This document shows positions 45,377-57,435 of a stretch of 64,000 nt of DNA, in pieces. The stretch is from Pseudeuparius sepicola (taxonomy: Eukaryota; Arthropoda; Insecta; Coleoptera; Anthribidae), in NCBI GenBank assembly GCA_963920635.1, contig OY987299.1:119785373-119849372 (forward strand), in the 5' to 3' direction. Made by a program: the position numbers and the translations under genes. A model generated the notes under the pieces. That model searched no databases, was not told the origin of the DNA, and saw nothing but the letters and a program-made list of their open reading frames with translations. Within the stretch, counting starts at the first letter, position 1; each line of letters begins with the position of its first letter.

Positions 45377-47788
45377 TATATTATCCGTTCTAGACTTTTT
45401 TACCTCCCAGTGGGCGATACATTTTTATTGAGCGAATAAGATAAGACCCGGCCCGGCCTAACCGCGTGACGGGTAGCGTGAAAAATCGCCTGTCAAATTT
45501 ATGATAATCTTTGACAGCTATACGGGGTATTAGATTATTATGGCATCCGAATAATTATTATGGGATCATTGTTATTTCGTGTTGCCACACACGCGACGAA
45601 ACTAACGAGTTTAGATTTCTATCGCATTATTAGGATCAGATTAATGGATATTTTTAAGTTATTATTATTAGTTGATATAGAGATTTTGACAGTGATCAGT
45701 AAATTTATGTGGCTACAGTTTAAATAATCAGTATACGTTCCTATTATTTTTTTGGGATTATGCTTCTAATATCAAATCCTATATACCTACACAAATTTAC
45801 GTGAATTTGACTTTACTTTGCCTAATAACGTTTCGATGAAATTGAGAAATTACCATTTTAAAATAAAAATCCCGGTGTATTTGGAATTACCAGAGAATAG
45901 TGGCGAAATATAGATTCATGTTTGAATTTCTTTACTTTTTACTTTAACATTTATTTTACAGTTACTGAACTATTAAATAAGTACCTTATTAAAAGTAACA
46001 CACTCTGTATACAGGTTTTTCCACATAAAATTCCCACCCGTTTATATATTTTTATTTCTGATGACAAATTAAGATACAAAAAAATGGACCGAAGCTAATG
46101 TTTTATTGGAACATTTTAAACCCATTTTCAAGCAATAAATCAGTTAGGTACTTTGTCTGAGAACCTACAACACATCAGATATATACCGTCAATTGACGAA
46201 GGGATCCGAGATCGACGCATATACTTATCATCTGAAATAATGCCTGCAAATTCCATACCTACCTTTTTTGACCAATCAGAGGCCCGTTTTTTGCTTCGTT
46301 GTCATGGCAACTCAGAAATTTCAGGAAATATTCTCTCTTGCTCTAGGGCAGCAGGAGGTGATTACAGCGGAAATTTTTTGACAGATGCCATTATTATAAT
46401 GTGACATTGTAACATATTATACTCAACAAAAATTTTGATAATAATTTCGTTTAATTTACGTGTAGGTATGGAATTTTCTTACCGATCCCCCACGTTCTTG
46501 AATTAATATCCGGAAATTATTCTCTAACACTCGAAAAATTTCCGGCAATAATTTAAGCACTAGGGCGATTACTAGTGAAAATTTGCCTAATTCCCAATTT
46601 GACTTTTTCCCAGATTGAAACAAAAGAAATGAACATCCCATCTCACGTTTTTGTACCTCCTCCTCTGCCTCCACTGTTTAACGTCACTGATTTACCCTCA
46701 TACCTTGAGGGATGCCTTCCTTTGCCACTTACAAGGGTGGCCCTTCGTGGATCGTCGTCACCTTTTGTCGGGCCCGTGTTCACAATAGCGGTGGCGACAA
46801 TTCCAAAAAGGAACTACACTGATTTGTGGGTTTTTGTGTTATTATTTTCGTCGGTGCTGTCAAACGATGAAAAATGGAGACGTCGCCGCAGAGAAGCTGA
46901 ATTTATGGGCCTCACCAAGGTGGCCACGAGTAAATTCAACTCATGAAGGTATAAGAAGATGCAATGGGGCTATTTAGTGCCTTTTCAAAGAGATATAGGC
47001 GTGGATAGGAGTAGGTATACTTATAGGTTTTAGGTAGCCAGCTACCATTCAATGGGAAATGCCTATGCGTTGTTACAATATATTTTTTAACAGATATTTA
47101 CTTCTTGTTTTTTAAATACTTACCGGATGTTTCGAAAAATATGACTTAGCAATAATTCTAAGTCATACGGAACTTAGAAAAATAATCAAATTTTTCCTAT
47201 GGACTATATTTATGCCTATCCTCTTTGGTTTTTAATACAGATCAATGATTTCTTTCAAAAAAATAACTAAATTAAGCATTCCTGAAAATTGTTTTTATTA
47301 TGAACATATTTGAAAATAGTTATTTTGCGTTTCTTAGTGTTTAATGTGTTACTTTATTCATGTTATTGTTATCCATAAAAAAAGGATTTTTAAATAAATT
47401 GTTCCAATTTGTTCGATACATGTTTATATGAAGAAATCTACTTATTTTGTTTTCTATAGGTCCATAAAAGTTGGACCACCCTGTATACAAGAAAAATCAT
47501 ATTAATATTATGTGGTAGATATTGATTCGACGAAATAGGAACAATGAGTGATTAATATTATAAAATATCGATTTATTTTTAACATTATTTGTAATAGTAT
47601 TTACAATCTAGATAACTAATAATCGTGTATTAATTACTCAGTCAACATCCAGGAAAAAAGTGTGTACGGTGTGTGCGCCCAAAGAAATTTTCACTTCAAA
47701 TATTTGTCCGAACAAAATTATATTAAAATCTAAATGAACGGATTTAGTTGGAATTCTCATGCTTGCTTTTAACTACCCTGTATGTATT
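45377..47788. other. No recognised gene; two short open frames
   Basis: Open stretches at 46153-46404 and 46575-46946 (plus) show no motif I know. Both regions share degenerate GGAAATATTCTCTC/CTAGGGC-type blocks, so they may be halves of an old repeat. GTTGTCATGGCAAC at 46303 resembles an RFX X-box but could be chance. Elsewhere AT-rich. Confidence 0.35.
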
Positions 47789-48599
47789 CAGGGCCGTGTT
47801 AAGGGGGAGGGGGGCGAAGGGGGTGTTCGCCCCGGGCGCCCTATTCAAGGGGGCGCCAAAATCAACAAAGGCGCTAGTACTAATAATTTACTGCTTCAAA
47901 AACATTAAAAAAAAATTTTAATTTTTCAGTTACCTACCGATTTTTATTTTTCTGGGACGATGATTTCGCATACAACTACTGAAATCTTTGTAAGTTGTGA
48001 ATTCGGAACTTGTCTACGTCTACCAATGTCTATGTCGTTGTGGAATATTTTAATTGACTTTGCTATTCTCCCCGAGATGACGCGGTGGCGGCCGGCGCTT
48101 GACGATTTGACGTTGACGCGAATCGTTGTAAAAAGGATTGTTCTGTAAATAAAGAACCCAACTTTCGCCAACGAGCAACGTGTTAGTTAAATAGAGGAAT
48201 CGATATCGACATAGATTTTTGGTTTCTGGATACTAATCGTAAATTAGTTGGCAAGTACAATAAGTACTTGTACATTCATATTATAGCTGAATCCTGAATC
48301 TGTAGCATCGAACGAAACAGTGTTTTACTGAAGACTTGGTTTTGTTGAACTTGAATTTTAATATTATCGCTCAATTCTTGATATGGCAAATAGCAAACGT
48401 ACTAAACAATCACACACTGTGTTTAGAATAACGTACCAACCTGGTGGTTTCTATTGTGGCAAATTTTCGTATCTTGCAAATTGTAAAAATGTTCTTTCTG
48501 GTATATGAGGTTCTACCTTCTGGTGCAAAATAAAATGTAAAAATTAAAAGTTATTTGCTCTTGTGAAGTATAAATGAAAAATATGTAACTAAACTAAAA

Positions 48600-49530
48600 T
48601 CGTTCTTTAACTGTACACTAGATTGTGACAGGTAAATATTTAATGTCCCTAGAATTCTGTAAGCGGCGGCCATATTGATATTATTGATAGGTACCTAACA
48701 GAGGAAAGGACCGCAATCAACAGAATTTACGTTTGACGCGCACGAATTCTAAATTTGAGTAGATAGAAATTAACATTAAACTGTGTTCTTTGAAGTACAT
48801 AAAAAGGCTATAGTTATAGTTTCTGTATTCTAAGTTAGGTTAGAACCAGGGACTCTTTAAAATAAGGGGACCCAGCATTTCACAGTCTATCAAATAGGAA
48901 AAGTAAAGCCTTGAGGTTAAGTTTGTTTTCTGTAGACCCCAAGGAGACCACATAAGTGGGCTGGTACAAGGTATGTTATATGTCAGTGTCCAACTGCCAC
49001 CAGGTTTTATGTGATAGATAGTGCCACAGATTCTAAAGGAGGCAAACAATTTCCCATCATAATTTACAATTTTTAAGTTTTCCAACTTCCAGACACTCAG
49101 ATGTGAGAATTAAAGAATTTCAACTATACAATAAATTTGTTTCATTGGACAGATGCCATATTCTGTATTTGTAGACACAACATTGTCAAGTCTAATTTTT
49201 AGAAATCATGGAAACCATTATTAATTTTTACTAAATATCAAAGTACCTGTTATATTCGCATAGATTCTTCATTAAAATGGCATACTTGGCATTACTTATA
49301 CCATTAGAATGCGGAAAGAATAGGACTCACTTTGGAAAGTATAATGCTGGGTCCCCTTATTTTAAAGAGTCCCTGGTTAGAACCATATATAATATCAAGG
49401 TTAAGGTTACGCCTCTGTAACAAGAATTGACATTTCTGCCAGACATGCTAAATACGCACCTGCGGAGGCGCCCAATACAAGTATGCCAATTATTGTAATT
49501 TCTGGTGTACTTACAGTTAAAGAGAGATTT
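48600..49530. mobile_element. MITE, second copy of the 8900-9350 family, interrupted
   Basis: Left part: CTTTAACTGTACACTAGATT... matching 8905-9170; right part: ATATCAAGGTTAAGGTTA... matching 9190-9345. Between them is the 48847-49375 insertion. The outer ends carry ACTAAAATCG and GATTTTAGT. Confidence 0.78.
48847..49375. mobile_element. 529-bp hAT MITE with perfect GTTAGAAC duplication
   Basis: Ends CAGGGACTCTTTAAAATAAG and CTTATTTTAAAGAGTCCCTG are perfect inverted repeats continuing to about 30 bp. The 8-bp flank GTTAGAAC is identical on both sides (48839-48846, 49376-49383). The uninterrupted paralog at about 9168 has GTTAGAGC once. No transposase. Confidence 0.92.
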
Positions 49531-49632
49531 TAGTATACATATTTAATTTAATTTAAATAATATAATTTTGATTTGGGGGGGCGCCAGAAAATAACTTTGC
49601 CCTGGCCAAATTTTTACCTTAACACGGCCCTG

Positions 49633-50139
49633 TATCTATTTTCCCTAAAACGGAAAATATAGAAATACCCCTCTGTTTTATTGAACACACCTGTTATTTT
49701 TTCAAATAATTTAATATTTAATGCAGCTGAGGTGTAAGGCAGTGGTTTTGTAAATAACTATGCTGCGGGTTAAAATTAAATTAGTTCTTCTGTCAGGCCC
49801 GACCGTAATTATCATATTTTATAATAACATAAAAAGCCTATTCTCACCTCTGGTCTGACAGCTTTAGGGTTCCATTCAAGGTTTCAATTCGATTCGATAC
49901 GAAAAAAGAAAATAATTTTAGACTAATACCTACTACCGATAGGCCAGACATAAACAGGGAACAGAAACATGTTATTTTCTAACGTTTTTCAACATCAATT
50001 TCAACCTCTTCACTTCCCAGTGTGATCCTATATTCAGTAACAATACTAACCATACCACGATTTTTATTTGAAAATTTCCAACTTCCAACACTGATAATTT
50101 CGAAATGAAAAGAAAATAAAAGCCGGCAAGACGCTTATA
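49633..50139. other. No recognised feature
   Basis: AT-rich, no gene or repeat assigned. Confidence 0.45.
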
Positions 50140-50879
50140 CAGGGTGTAAATGAATCAGTGCGAAAAAATTAAAGTGGTGAGTCTTTGAGTGATTCTAAGA
50201 CGAAAAGTTTTTATAAACATAGGTCCGGTAATGCTTCCTTTTCAAGAAACAGGGTGTCATACAAACTCTTCTTAAAAAATCGCTTTTTCGTAAATATCTT
50301 AATAATCCTTTAGCCGATTTTGTTGAAATTTGGCAGTGTTTTTATGGGAGAAAGAGGCTAATTTAGCCGCTACTAGATTAAAATTATTAAGTACAGTGGC
50401 GTCCCGAGGGCACCTTAACCAATAATTTTGTAAAAAAATGTGCGCCACTGACTTTCTTCGCATTCAGCAACTAAAAATACAACTTTTTTGTGTCTTGAAT
50501 TATTCTCGTATTTCGCTTTGTTTAAAAAAAATAATAAAATTCACTTTATTGCATGTCTCCGGAACAACATAATAAAAAATTAAAACTACCAACACAGACA
50601 TATATAAGCTATATATGTCTGTGCTACCAATTAACAAAAACTAGGGTACACCCGATATTTTTTCCATATTAATAGTTTATTCTAGTCTTTTAAAACCTGC
50701 CATAAACAGTAATGCTATAAAAATTGTTTGTTTTATTAAAATAATTATTAAAAAATGTTTGCCACCCTGTATTTTGAAAACGAAGCATTAGTGGACCTAT
50801 GTTTATATAGACTTTTGGTCTTAGAATCACTCAAAGATTCACCCCTTGAATTTTTTCGAACTTATTCATTTACACCCTG
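50140..50879. mobile_element. Fold-back CAGGGTG element, TA-flanked, with nested hairpin
   Basis: Left end CAGGGTGTAAATGAATCAGT, right end ATTCATTTACACCCTG, TA on both sides. The blocks AAAGTTTTTATAAACATAGG and CCTATGTTTATATAGACTTT are mirrored. A 44-bp hairpin (50586-50629) lies inside. Confidence 0.82.
50586..50629. repeat. Short hairpin, ACAGACATATA family
   Basis: ACACAGACATATATA, a short loop, then TATATATGTCTGTG. The stem is perfect over about 15 bp, and the flanking CTACC/GCTACC bases may extend it. Related to 28989-29040. Confidence 0.78.
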
Positions 50880-51346
50880 TATAATGTGGTTTTTGCCACG
50901 TTTAATAACTTCCACATTCACATTCATGTTCCTGATTTTTGTTGGTAAACGCTGGTATCGGCTCGAATTCGAAATAATATGGCCGTCATTATCAAGTCCG
51001 TGTTCCATTTTCGCCAAATGCCCACCCATAACTTCAGAAATTTTCTTCGTTACTTGTTTTTTTTTTTGGCTTCTTTCACAGAGTCCTTTCACCAACTATC
51101 GAACTCGGTATACTTACTATTAGACCGTCAGATAGAGTTAGGTGCCCCATTTTCGCAAACCAGCCTCGAAGAGGGTTGAAAAGTACATCGATGTTGGGGA
51201 TAACATAACAAACAAAAAATTCGATTTTCCTATAGATATAATATACAGTGTGGTCATTAAAGTGTGCAACATATGGGAATTTTTTTATTAATTGCACAAC
51301 CAAAATACAAATATTTCCGAAAGTTGCTGCATATTCGATAATTATA

Positions 51347-52132
51347 CAGGGTGTCCCAGCGGAAACGTAACACGCTCTGTAACTGCCAGGAAAATTTTTT
51401 CTTGGAAAAACGCAAAAATAGGTCAATTTTGTTTGACAGGGTGACATCTTTTGGCATAAAATTGATAGATCTATCTGCAACCCCCTGAGCAGGGGTTGAA
51501 CCCCTTCAAAAAATTTAAATGGGAAGGGGGTTCATGTCGGACACCTTTGGAAACGTCTCTCAGTTCTCTATACACCTGCATCATATTTTCGAAAATCGAT
51601 CGACTTTTCAAAAAGATACACCGAGTAAAATGCAAAACATTCATTTTCAATTATTGCCTGGTATTATTAAACAATTAAGCCGAAAGTGGTGGTCGGGGGC
51701 TGTAAGTTATATCAGCAACATTATTTTGACGAAAATTTGATAAACGGGAGGATATTGAAACTTTATTGTAATAAATGCTCAAAATGTTCCCCATTCTTGT
51801 TCTATTGTTTAACAATACCAGGCAATAATTGAAAATGAATGTTTTGCATTTTTCACGCTGTATATTTTTGAAAAGTCGATCGATTTTTGAAAATCTGATG
51901 CAGGTGTATAGAGAATTGAGAGACGTTTCCAAAGGTGTGCCACAAGAACCCCCTTCCCATTTAAATTTTTTGTAGGGGTTCAACCCCTGCTCAGGGGGTT
52001 GCAGATAGATCTATCAATTTTATGCCAAAAGATGTCCCCCTGCCAAACAAAATTGACCTATTTTTGCGTTTTTCCAAGAAAAAATTTTCCCGGCCGTTGT
52101 AGAGTCTGTTACGTTTTTGCTGGGACACCCTG
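51347..52132. mobile_element. Fold-back CAGGGTGTCCC element, TA-flanked
   Basis: CAGGGTGTCCCAGCGGAAAC at the left and GCTGGGACACCCTG at the right, with TA outside. The arms are about 330 bp and include GATAGATCTATCTGCAACCC and its reverse. Open stretches on both strands (around TPLETSL) come from the arms and are not genes. Confidence 0.85.
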
Positions 52133-52701
52133 TATATATTAGGCACACTTAGAATGGTTGCAATATCGAAATACTTTTTAAGTCTCTTCGAGACTTGTAT
52201 GCGAAAATGGGGCACCTAAATCTGTCACTATCTGACGGTTTATATGACGCTCTAGAAATCCTCTATAAATTCCTGTCTTAAATACCTACTTTAATTTAAA
52301 CTTAAATAGTTACCCCCGAGCTTGATAAAGACTTTTCATTATTGTTATTTTAGGTATCTATTTTACTAGACTTCAAGCCTTGTCTATCCAATACATCGAC
52401 AAGGCTTCAAGCTTAATATTCCCTCATTTAAATACTTCTAATACAGACTGATTCGCCATTTTTATGTGAAATGTGACGCGCCGACGGACGGTACAAAATG
52501 ATCGACAAAAGGGGCGTTGCCCCTCTAATTTATTTCAGATTGATGAGGATTATCTTACTATTTAATAGGTTTTATTGAGGTAATTTAAGTATATCTACAC
52601 AGTAGAAATTATATAAGAATCTTTTTAAACGAAAAAATTTTACATTTTGTAAAAATGTGAGAGGCAGTTTTTTGCTTAGAATAAAAAAGTTGTCAAAGTG
52701 C
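52133..52701. other. No recognised feature
   Basis: AT-rich, with a direct repeat ACTAGACTTCAAGCCTTG/CAAGGCTTCAAG near 52370-52410. It borders the hAT element that starts at 52702. Confidence 0.45.
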
Positions 52702-53160
52702 CATTGGCGGCTCGTCCATAGGGGCTATGGGGCTTCAGCCTGCCAGTAGAAAATGGGAAAAAAAATTTAGTTCCGCGACTGCTATATTCTTTATTTTGCT
52801 TCTTTGTTCCTGTTCCTTGTTCCTTGCCCGCTAGTTATACTATTATATTTACTATTCTTTATAAATTAGCGCAACGCCTGTACTGCCCTGTACCCTGTAC
52901 AGGCGGGCACAGGCATTGCGGCTAACCTCCTGACTAGCCGCCGTTGAACACCGCCCGGGCGTAGTTCTGTTTCGGCCGCTACGCCGTTAGTGGCGCTAGA
53001 GTTGATGCCGCCGCGCTAGCTATTTGGCGGCGATAAATTCCGTCGCCCCAGTCGATCGCGGGCTGCTCTAGAGAATGCGTCAGCGTTGGCCGCCTCCAGA
53101 CTCCGCGGGCGTAACTCGCGACCTCGTGTTCTCGTTCTTGCATTCTATTGTATAAACAAA

Positions 53161-53855
53161 ATGAAGAATAGCGTACAGGACATTTTGGAAGGAAACTTTT
53201 TAAGACTTTCATTGTCTGAAACAGTTGAAATAAAAACTCTTGGCAGGCCAACTCCAGATTTACAATTAACTCAACCGGATAAAAATGCAAACGGCAATTA
53301 TACGAGTCACTTTTCTAGAAGTACGTACGACAATAACAAGTGGATATCTGGATGCGACAATAAGTTAAATGCAAAATGCACTGTTTTGTTTTCCCTTCTT
53401 ACTGTTTTATAAAGAAGGAATGGGAATGGATAAGACCCTTATAAACAAGGATAAGACATAGACTAGAATAGGATTCAAAGATTTAAAATATATAAATCAA
53501 AAAATAAAAAAACACGAGCTTTCTATTCGGCACATGAATTGTTCTACAGAACTAGCATTTTTAGGCAAGGTTAGATCAGCTCAGTTAGATTACACGTACC
53601 GGCAAAACATTATTAAACATAACGAAACCGTGGATAAAAATTGATACATTTTAAAAAGAATAATAAACTGCATAAAATTTGTGGCAAACTAGAATTAGCG
53701 ATGCGAGGGCACGACGAAAAAAAAGACTCTCAAAATCTTGGGGTTTTTTCGAGAATTAATCGATTTTACATCCGAGTTAGATTATATTATGAAAGAACAT
53801 TTAAAAAGTTTTACAGTATTCAAGGGTACATAAAAAACGGTACAAAATGAAAGTT
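53161..53855 (+). pseudogene. Decayed ZMYM1/TTF-type hAT transposase, N-terminal half
   Basis: From ATG at 53161: KNSVQDILEGNF, LGRPTPDLQLTQ, then HFSRSTYDNNKWISGCD, matching the TTF-type zinc-finger region of ZMYM1-like hAT transposases (RxFxxxWYxxxxWLxGC...FCFPCLLF). After frameshifts it reads GFKDLKYINQKIKKHELSIR (expected GFxDWKNxxExIKxHExSxxH), LELAMRGHDE (RGHDE motif, 53693-53720), then LDYIMKEHLKSF. Stops and frameshifts make it non-functional. The catalytic core and C-terminus are missing; the nested element starts just downstream (53872). Confidence 0.83.
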
Positions 53856-53871
53856 TGAAAAGCATGCTGGA

Positions 53872-55006
53872 CACGGGCGTAGCCAGGATTTAGTTTTGGG
53901 GGGGGGGGGGGTTAGTTTGAGAAGTAAATAAAACAACAAAAATATACTTACATGAAATTTAATATCTATACCTATATTCATCCGAAAAACTACGACATAT
54001 TTATAAAGTTCTTAACTTTAAATGAAATGGATAAATTAATTTCGTTCCTCTGCGCTAAATCTAAAACCATTAAAGAAAATCTTCGGCTTTTTCTTTTAAA
54101 TACCTATATCCACTACTTCATCTGCATGAATTTCTGTTCCATAGTGAATGTTCATTAGAGCCAAACCATTAAGTCTGTTTTCACTTGTAGTGTTTCGTAA
54201 ATAGTTTTTCAGTCTCCTTAGGCTCGAGAAAGACCTTTCTGGGGTAGCAGTGGATACAGGAATGGTAGCAAAGATTTGTAGTAATGTGTAAATATTAGGA
54301 TAAAGGTTTTTATCGCACATATCTAGGCATTCCAAACTAGATTTCGGGGTAGGCAGTCTTCTTATCAGCATGCAAGGTAGCTGAAGCTTTGATAGCTAAA
54401 TCCAAATTTGTTTTTTTATTAGAAACCCCTTGACCTTGACTACACCACTTTTTCCAGTAGTCCATACCTTTAAGTTTATCACCCTTCCTTTTTTTCCCCT
54501 CCATTTTTCGACAGTAATAATGATTCACGTATCTATCCTTAACAAGGTCATCGAATAACAGTGCACTAAAATTACTCACTTACACGGTACACTTAATTCT
54601 CTTCACTATTCGTTCACCACTTTTCACTTTTATTCGATTCGAGTTCGCATGGAACAATACTGCCGTAAGCGCGGTCACGCGCCGCTTATATAGCAGCCCA
54701 GTAGCCGTCCAGAAACTTCCACGAACTTCCACAAAGTTCCGCTCATTTCGACCGAGGGGCGTGGCGAATAATCGAGAAACAACGCAAAGTGTCCCTACAA
54801 TACAAAATAGTTCGGCTGCAACTGCGTCTGCCTCTCGTCAAAAGATGGCGCTAGGCGTTACTATTACTACATAATATATTCAAACGTAATAATAATTTAA
54901 CTCTTCACTCCTCGTATTTTTTCGGTATAATATTAGGTAATATTTTGCTTATTTTGGGGGGGGGGGGGGTTTGAACCCCCGAAACCCCCCCTTGGCTACG
55001 CCCGTG
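53872..55006 (-). mobile_element. hAT (ZMYM1-type) non-autonomous element, copy 3, complete
   Basis: The only copy with both termini: CACGGGCGTAGCCAGGATTT and TTGGCTACGCCCGTG, plus a perfect 8-bp duplication ATGCTGGA (53864-53871, 55007-55014). Long G runs lie just inside each end. On the minus strand it holds the leader, the N-terminal piece and the C-terminal domain. It lies inside the larger hAT 52702-55443, so it is the younger insertion. Confidence 0.93.
54096..54371 (-). pseudogene. hAT transposase C-terminal dimerisation domain (copy 3)
   Basis: 91 codons with TPERSFSSLRRLKNYLRNT and RLNGLALMNIH. The N-terminal piece at 54337-54579 overlaps it out of frame, as in copy 2. The tail is shortened by a small insertion after EVVDI compared with copies 1 and 2. 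The catalytic core is missing, so no active enzyme. Confidence 0.85.
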
Positions 55007-55607
55007 ATGCTGGAAGTTTGTCGCCAAGAAATTCGAGAGCAAATAAATAAAACAGACTTTTTGGCCATACAGATAACAGTGTGATGAAACAACCGACATT
55101 TCGAATCATTGTCAAATGGTAATGATATTTAGATAGTGCTAAGTGATAAGTACCTACCTACCTACTTCGGCTTATAGATTTTTTTAGTATAGGAATTACG
55201 GATTTTGAGTTATTAACTTTTTCTTTGAAAAACGGGAATTATTGTTTTTTGCACTTTTTTACTTTTTATATTGATTATGCAAAAATAAGTGATTTCTACT
55301 AATAAGAAAAACTTAAAAAGCCCATGCCGAAAGTAGGTATACCCACCTCCACCTCGGTGCCCCCCTATTTTTTTAAGTGACGCACGAGTGTGTTGTTTTC
55401 AAAACATAGCCCCCCCTGTGCATTAACCCACGAGCCGCCACTGCAAAGTGCATAAAATAAAATTGTGCGGAAGACCGTATATTAGAATTTTTCTTGTTAC
55501 CTAAGACAAAATGTAGTTTATGCCCATATCTCCGCCACTGGCTATTTGGCGAACTTTTTGAGAATTTAAACACCATTATCTCGAAACCGAGGCGCCTACG
55601 GAAAAAG

Positions 55608-55958
55608 TTATACCGCAAAATTGTAATATTTTATGGTTTTCCTTCGCCCGTTGAACGGTCCCACCCAGAATAAAACCGGACCTCCCTGTATTGGCCAAGT
55701 CTCCGGCCGCGACTCGTAGCTAGTGGGCCGCGCGAGCGTGAATGGGCCCGATGGGCCTTTCGGGCGCCACGGCCGGCCGCGGCAGCGGCACCTTTGATCG
55801 CCGTGGATCGCACCCGGCGAGGCGTCGGTACCCGACGCACCGGGCTCATCGATGCCGGGGTGGTTCCCACATTCCGTGCCAAATTCTAGAATAAGCGAGC
55901 AGAACGCTCCGTGCTGGGGGTAATTTGCTCGCTGCCGAAACCTATTAGCGAATTCCAT
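55608..55958 (-). other. GC-rich island with a 116-codon open frame, function unknown
   Basis: Positions 55660-55930 are sharply GC-rich compared with both flanks. The minus strand is open for 116 codons and another minus frame for 83. The translation is rich in Gly, Pro and Arg with no motif I recognise. It could be an exon, a promoter CpG island or chance from base composition. It is not repeated in this window. Confidence 0.25.
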
Positions 55959-56023
55959 TAGGATTTTCTATTTTTGAAGAACGAACACAACAAGATGATA
56001 AATTTAACGTCCCAGAAATAACT

Positions 56024-56063
56024 ATATGTATATATATATATATGTATATATATATATGTATGC
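56024..56063. repeat. AT/GTAT microsatellite
   Basis: ATGTATATATATATATATGT repeated with small variation. Simple repeat. Confidence 0.9.
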
Positions 56064-56293
56064 TTATTCTTTAAGTTTTCCTTCCATATCTGTATGTGCT
56101 CAAAGGTACTATAGGTAATGTCCAGATCTGATCACCATATGATGTGTCGTTCGCACTCGGTTTTGACCGATTGTTGAAGACATACCGACCATCTCGATCT
56201 ACTAATCTTTGAACGATTCTGCATGGTAGGAACAAAGTTAGAAACCGGTCGCTATTACTGTCGTCCTGGACAGACACTTATTAAAGACCCGGG

Positions 56294-57435
56294 CGAGGCC
56301 TACGATAAATACAGGCCCTGGCGCACAAAAATCACGTGACCATCTTAGTCCGACGTTACATGTCATTTGTCACATAACTGAAAGCGGCAGCTTGGGTTTT
56401 GAGAAGTTTTAAATGTTTAAAGTGTTTTTAAACGCCTTAGTTTATATTTTAGAAACAAGTTTGTGTCTAGTGCGCGTGTGTACTGGCGGAGGGGAACCGC
56501 CCAGGTGTTATTATGGCCTCTGGGTGGGAGCCGTGCCGTCCAGGAGTATTGGTGCCGCTCGCGCCGAGGCGTGAGCGCTGTAAGGGGAATTCTCCCCCCG
56601 GAATGGACAGTGGAGCCTGAGACACAGACGGGTGAACTGCTTACGGGAGATCCGCGAGCTTAGACGGTCCGGGTGGCAGGAAGCCGTTCCCGTTGACCAC
56701 GTTCGGGTTTGTATATTTTGTATTCACCATTCACCTTGTGCGAAGTAAATCAATGTTGTAACGTACTCGAGGATTTTCCTTATCCCTTCACGCTGCCGAT
56801 CAACTGGGACCTCGTCAATATTTACAGTATACCGGGGTGAGTTTTCATTTTTATTTCGTAAAAATAACCTAAATACCAAATATTGGGTTTGTTTATATAT
56901 TATTTTTATATATTACAAAAGACAGGAAGAAAATGTCACCATAACAACATTTGCTTTGCTTCGAGATAAAAACTTGCGCCAAAAATGAATTCCTCAAATT
57001 CCAACTGAGATTTAATTTCTAAAAAACCCTTAAGTATGTGTGGCTAACACATTTTCAAGGAAGTGAAACAATTAAAGTGGACAAATATGTTGTGGGAGGA
57101 AAATACCTATAGAGAATATCACCTAAGCTATAAAGGAAGGTGTTGTCCCATGTCCCAACAATTTTCGAGAATGTGCCAAAATATTTGAGTGCAATTCCGT
57201 TTAACTCTCAGCCCAAAACAGCTGAGGCAGGTGGAAAATTTTGAAAAAACAATTAGAGAAATCCTGAATGCACAAAACCAATAATGTAATAGATGAAAGA
57301 AAACTCGCCAAATTGTTACGAAATTTGTTTTTTCTACTTATCTCCAAAAATGCCTTTTATTATATAGGACTAAATTGGTCACGTGACTACGCGATTATGC
57401 GTTAGCGCCGTGGCCTGTCTTTATCGTTGGCCTCG
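56294..57435. mobile_element. 1.1-kb element with 9-bp duplication (MULE-like), copy 2
   Basis: Ends CGAGGCCTACGATAAATACA and, reversed from the right, CGAGGCCAACGATAAAGACA. Flanks AGACCCGGG and AGACCCGAG agree at 8 of 9. Overall it is highly similar to 10295-11506 with several small deletions. The GC-rich leader-like block (56480-56650) is shorter here. Confidence 0.85.

Larger units (their letters stand above)
47789..49632. mobile_element. hAT element, CAGGGCCGTGTTAAGG ends (copy I)
   Basis: It begins CAGGGCCGTGTTAAGGGGGA and ends TTTACCTTAACACGGCCCTG. Flanks TATGTATT and TATCTATT form an 8-bp duplication with one mismatch. Near the left end a GC-rich block (ATGACGCGGTGGCGGCCGGC) is shared with copy II at 61556-62600 and may be the promoter region of the lost transposase gene. 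The right half holds the 48600-49530 MITE, itself split by another hAT element. Confidence 0.88.
52702..55443. mobile_element. hAT element with transposase remnant; perfect CAAAGTGC duplication
   Basis: Inverted ends CATTGGCGGCTCGTC and ACGAGCCGCCACTG. The 8-bp flank CAAAGTGC is identical at 52694-52701 and 55444-55451. Net length without the nested 53872-55006 element is about 1.6 kb. Left half: GC-rich leader at 52860-53160 and a decayed ZMYM1-type transposase on the plus strand. Confidence 0.9.

Noticed and set aside
46303..46316. GTTGTCATGGCAAC as an RFX X-box
   Set aside because: One short palindrome in repeat-rich DNA without a recognised promoter is not enough.
46575..46946. 123-codon open frame
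   Set aside because: Proline-rich, then basic, without motif or splice context; overlaps an old repeat-like block.
50396..50452. CAGTGGCGTCC...GCGCCACTG as a 57-bp hAT remnant
   Set aside because: Too short, TIR match limited to about 8 bases, no target duplication.
51496..51983. Open frames with TPLETSLSSLYTC on both strands
   Set aside because: Arms of the TA-flanked fold-back 51347-52132; no domain and mirrored by the repeat.
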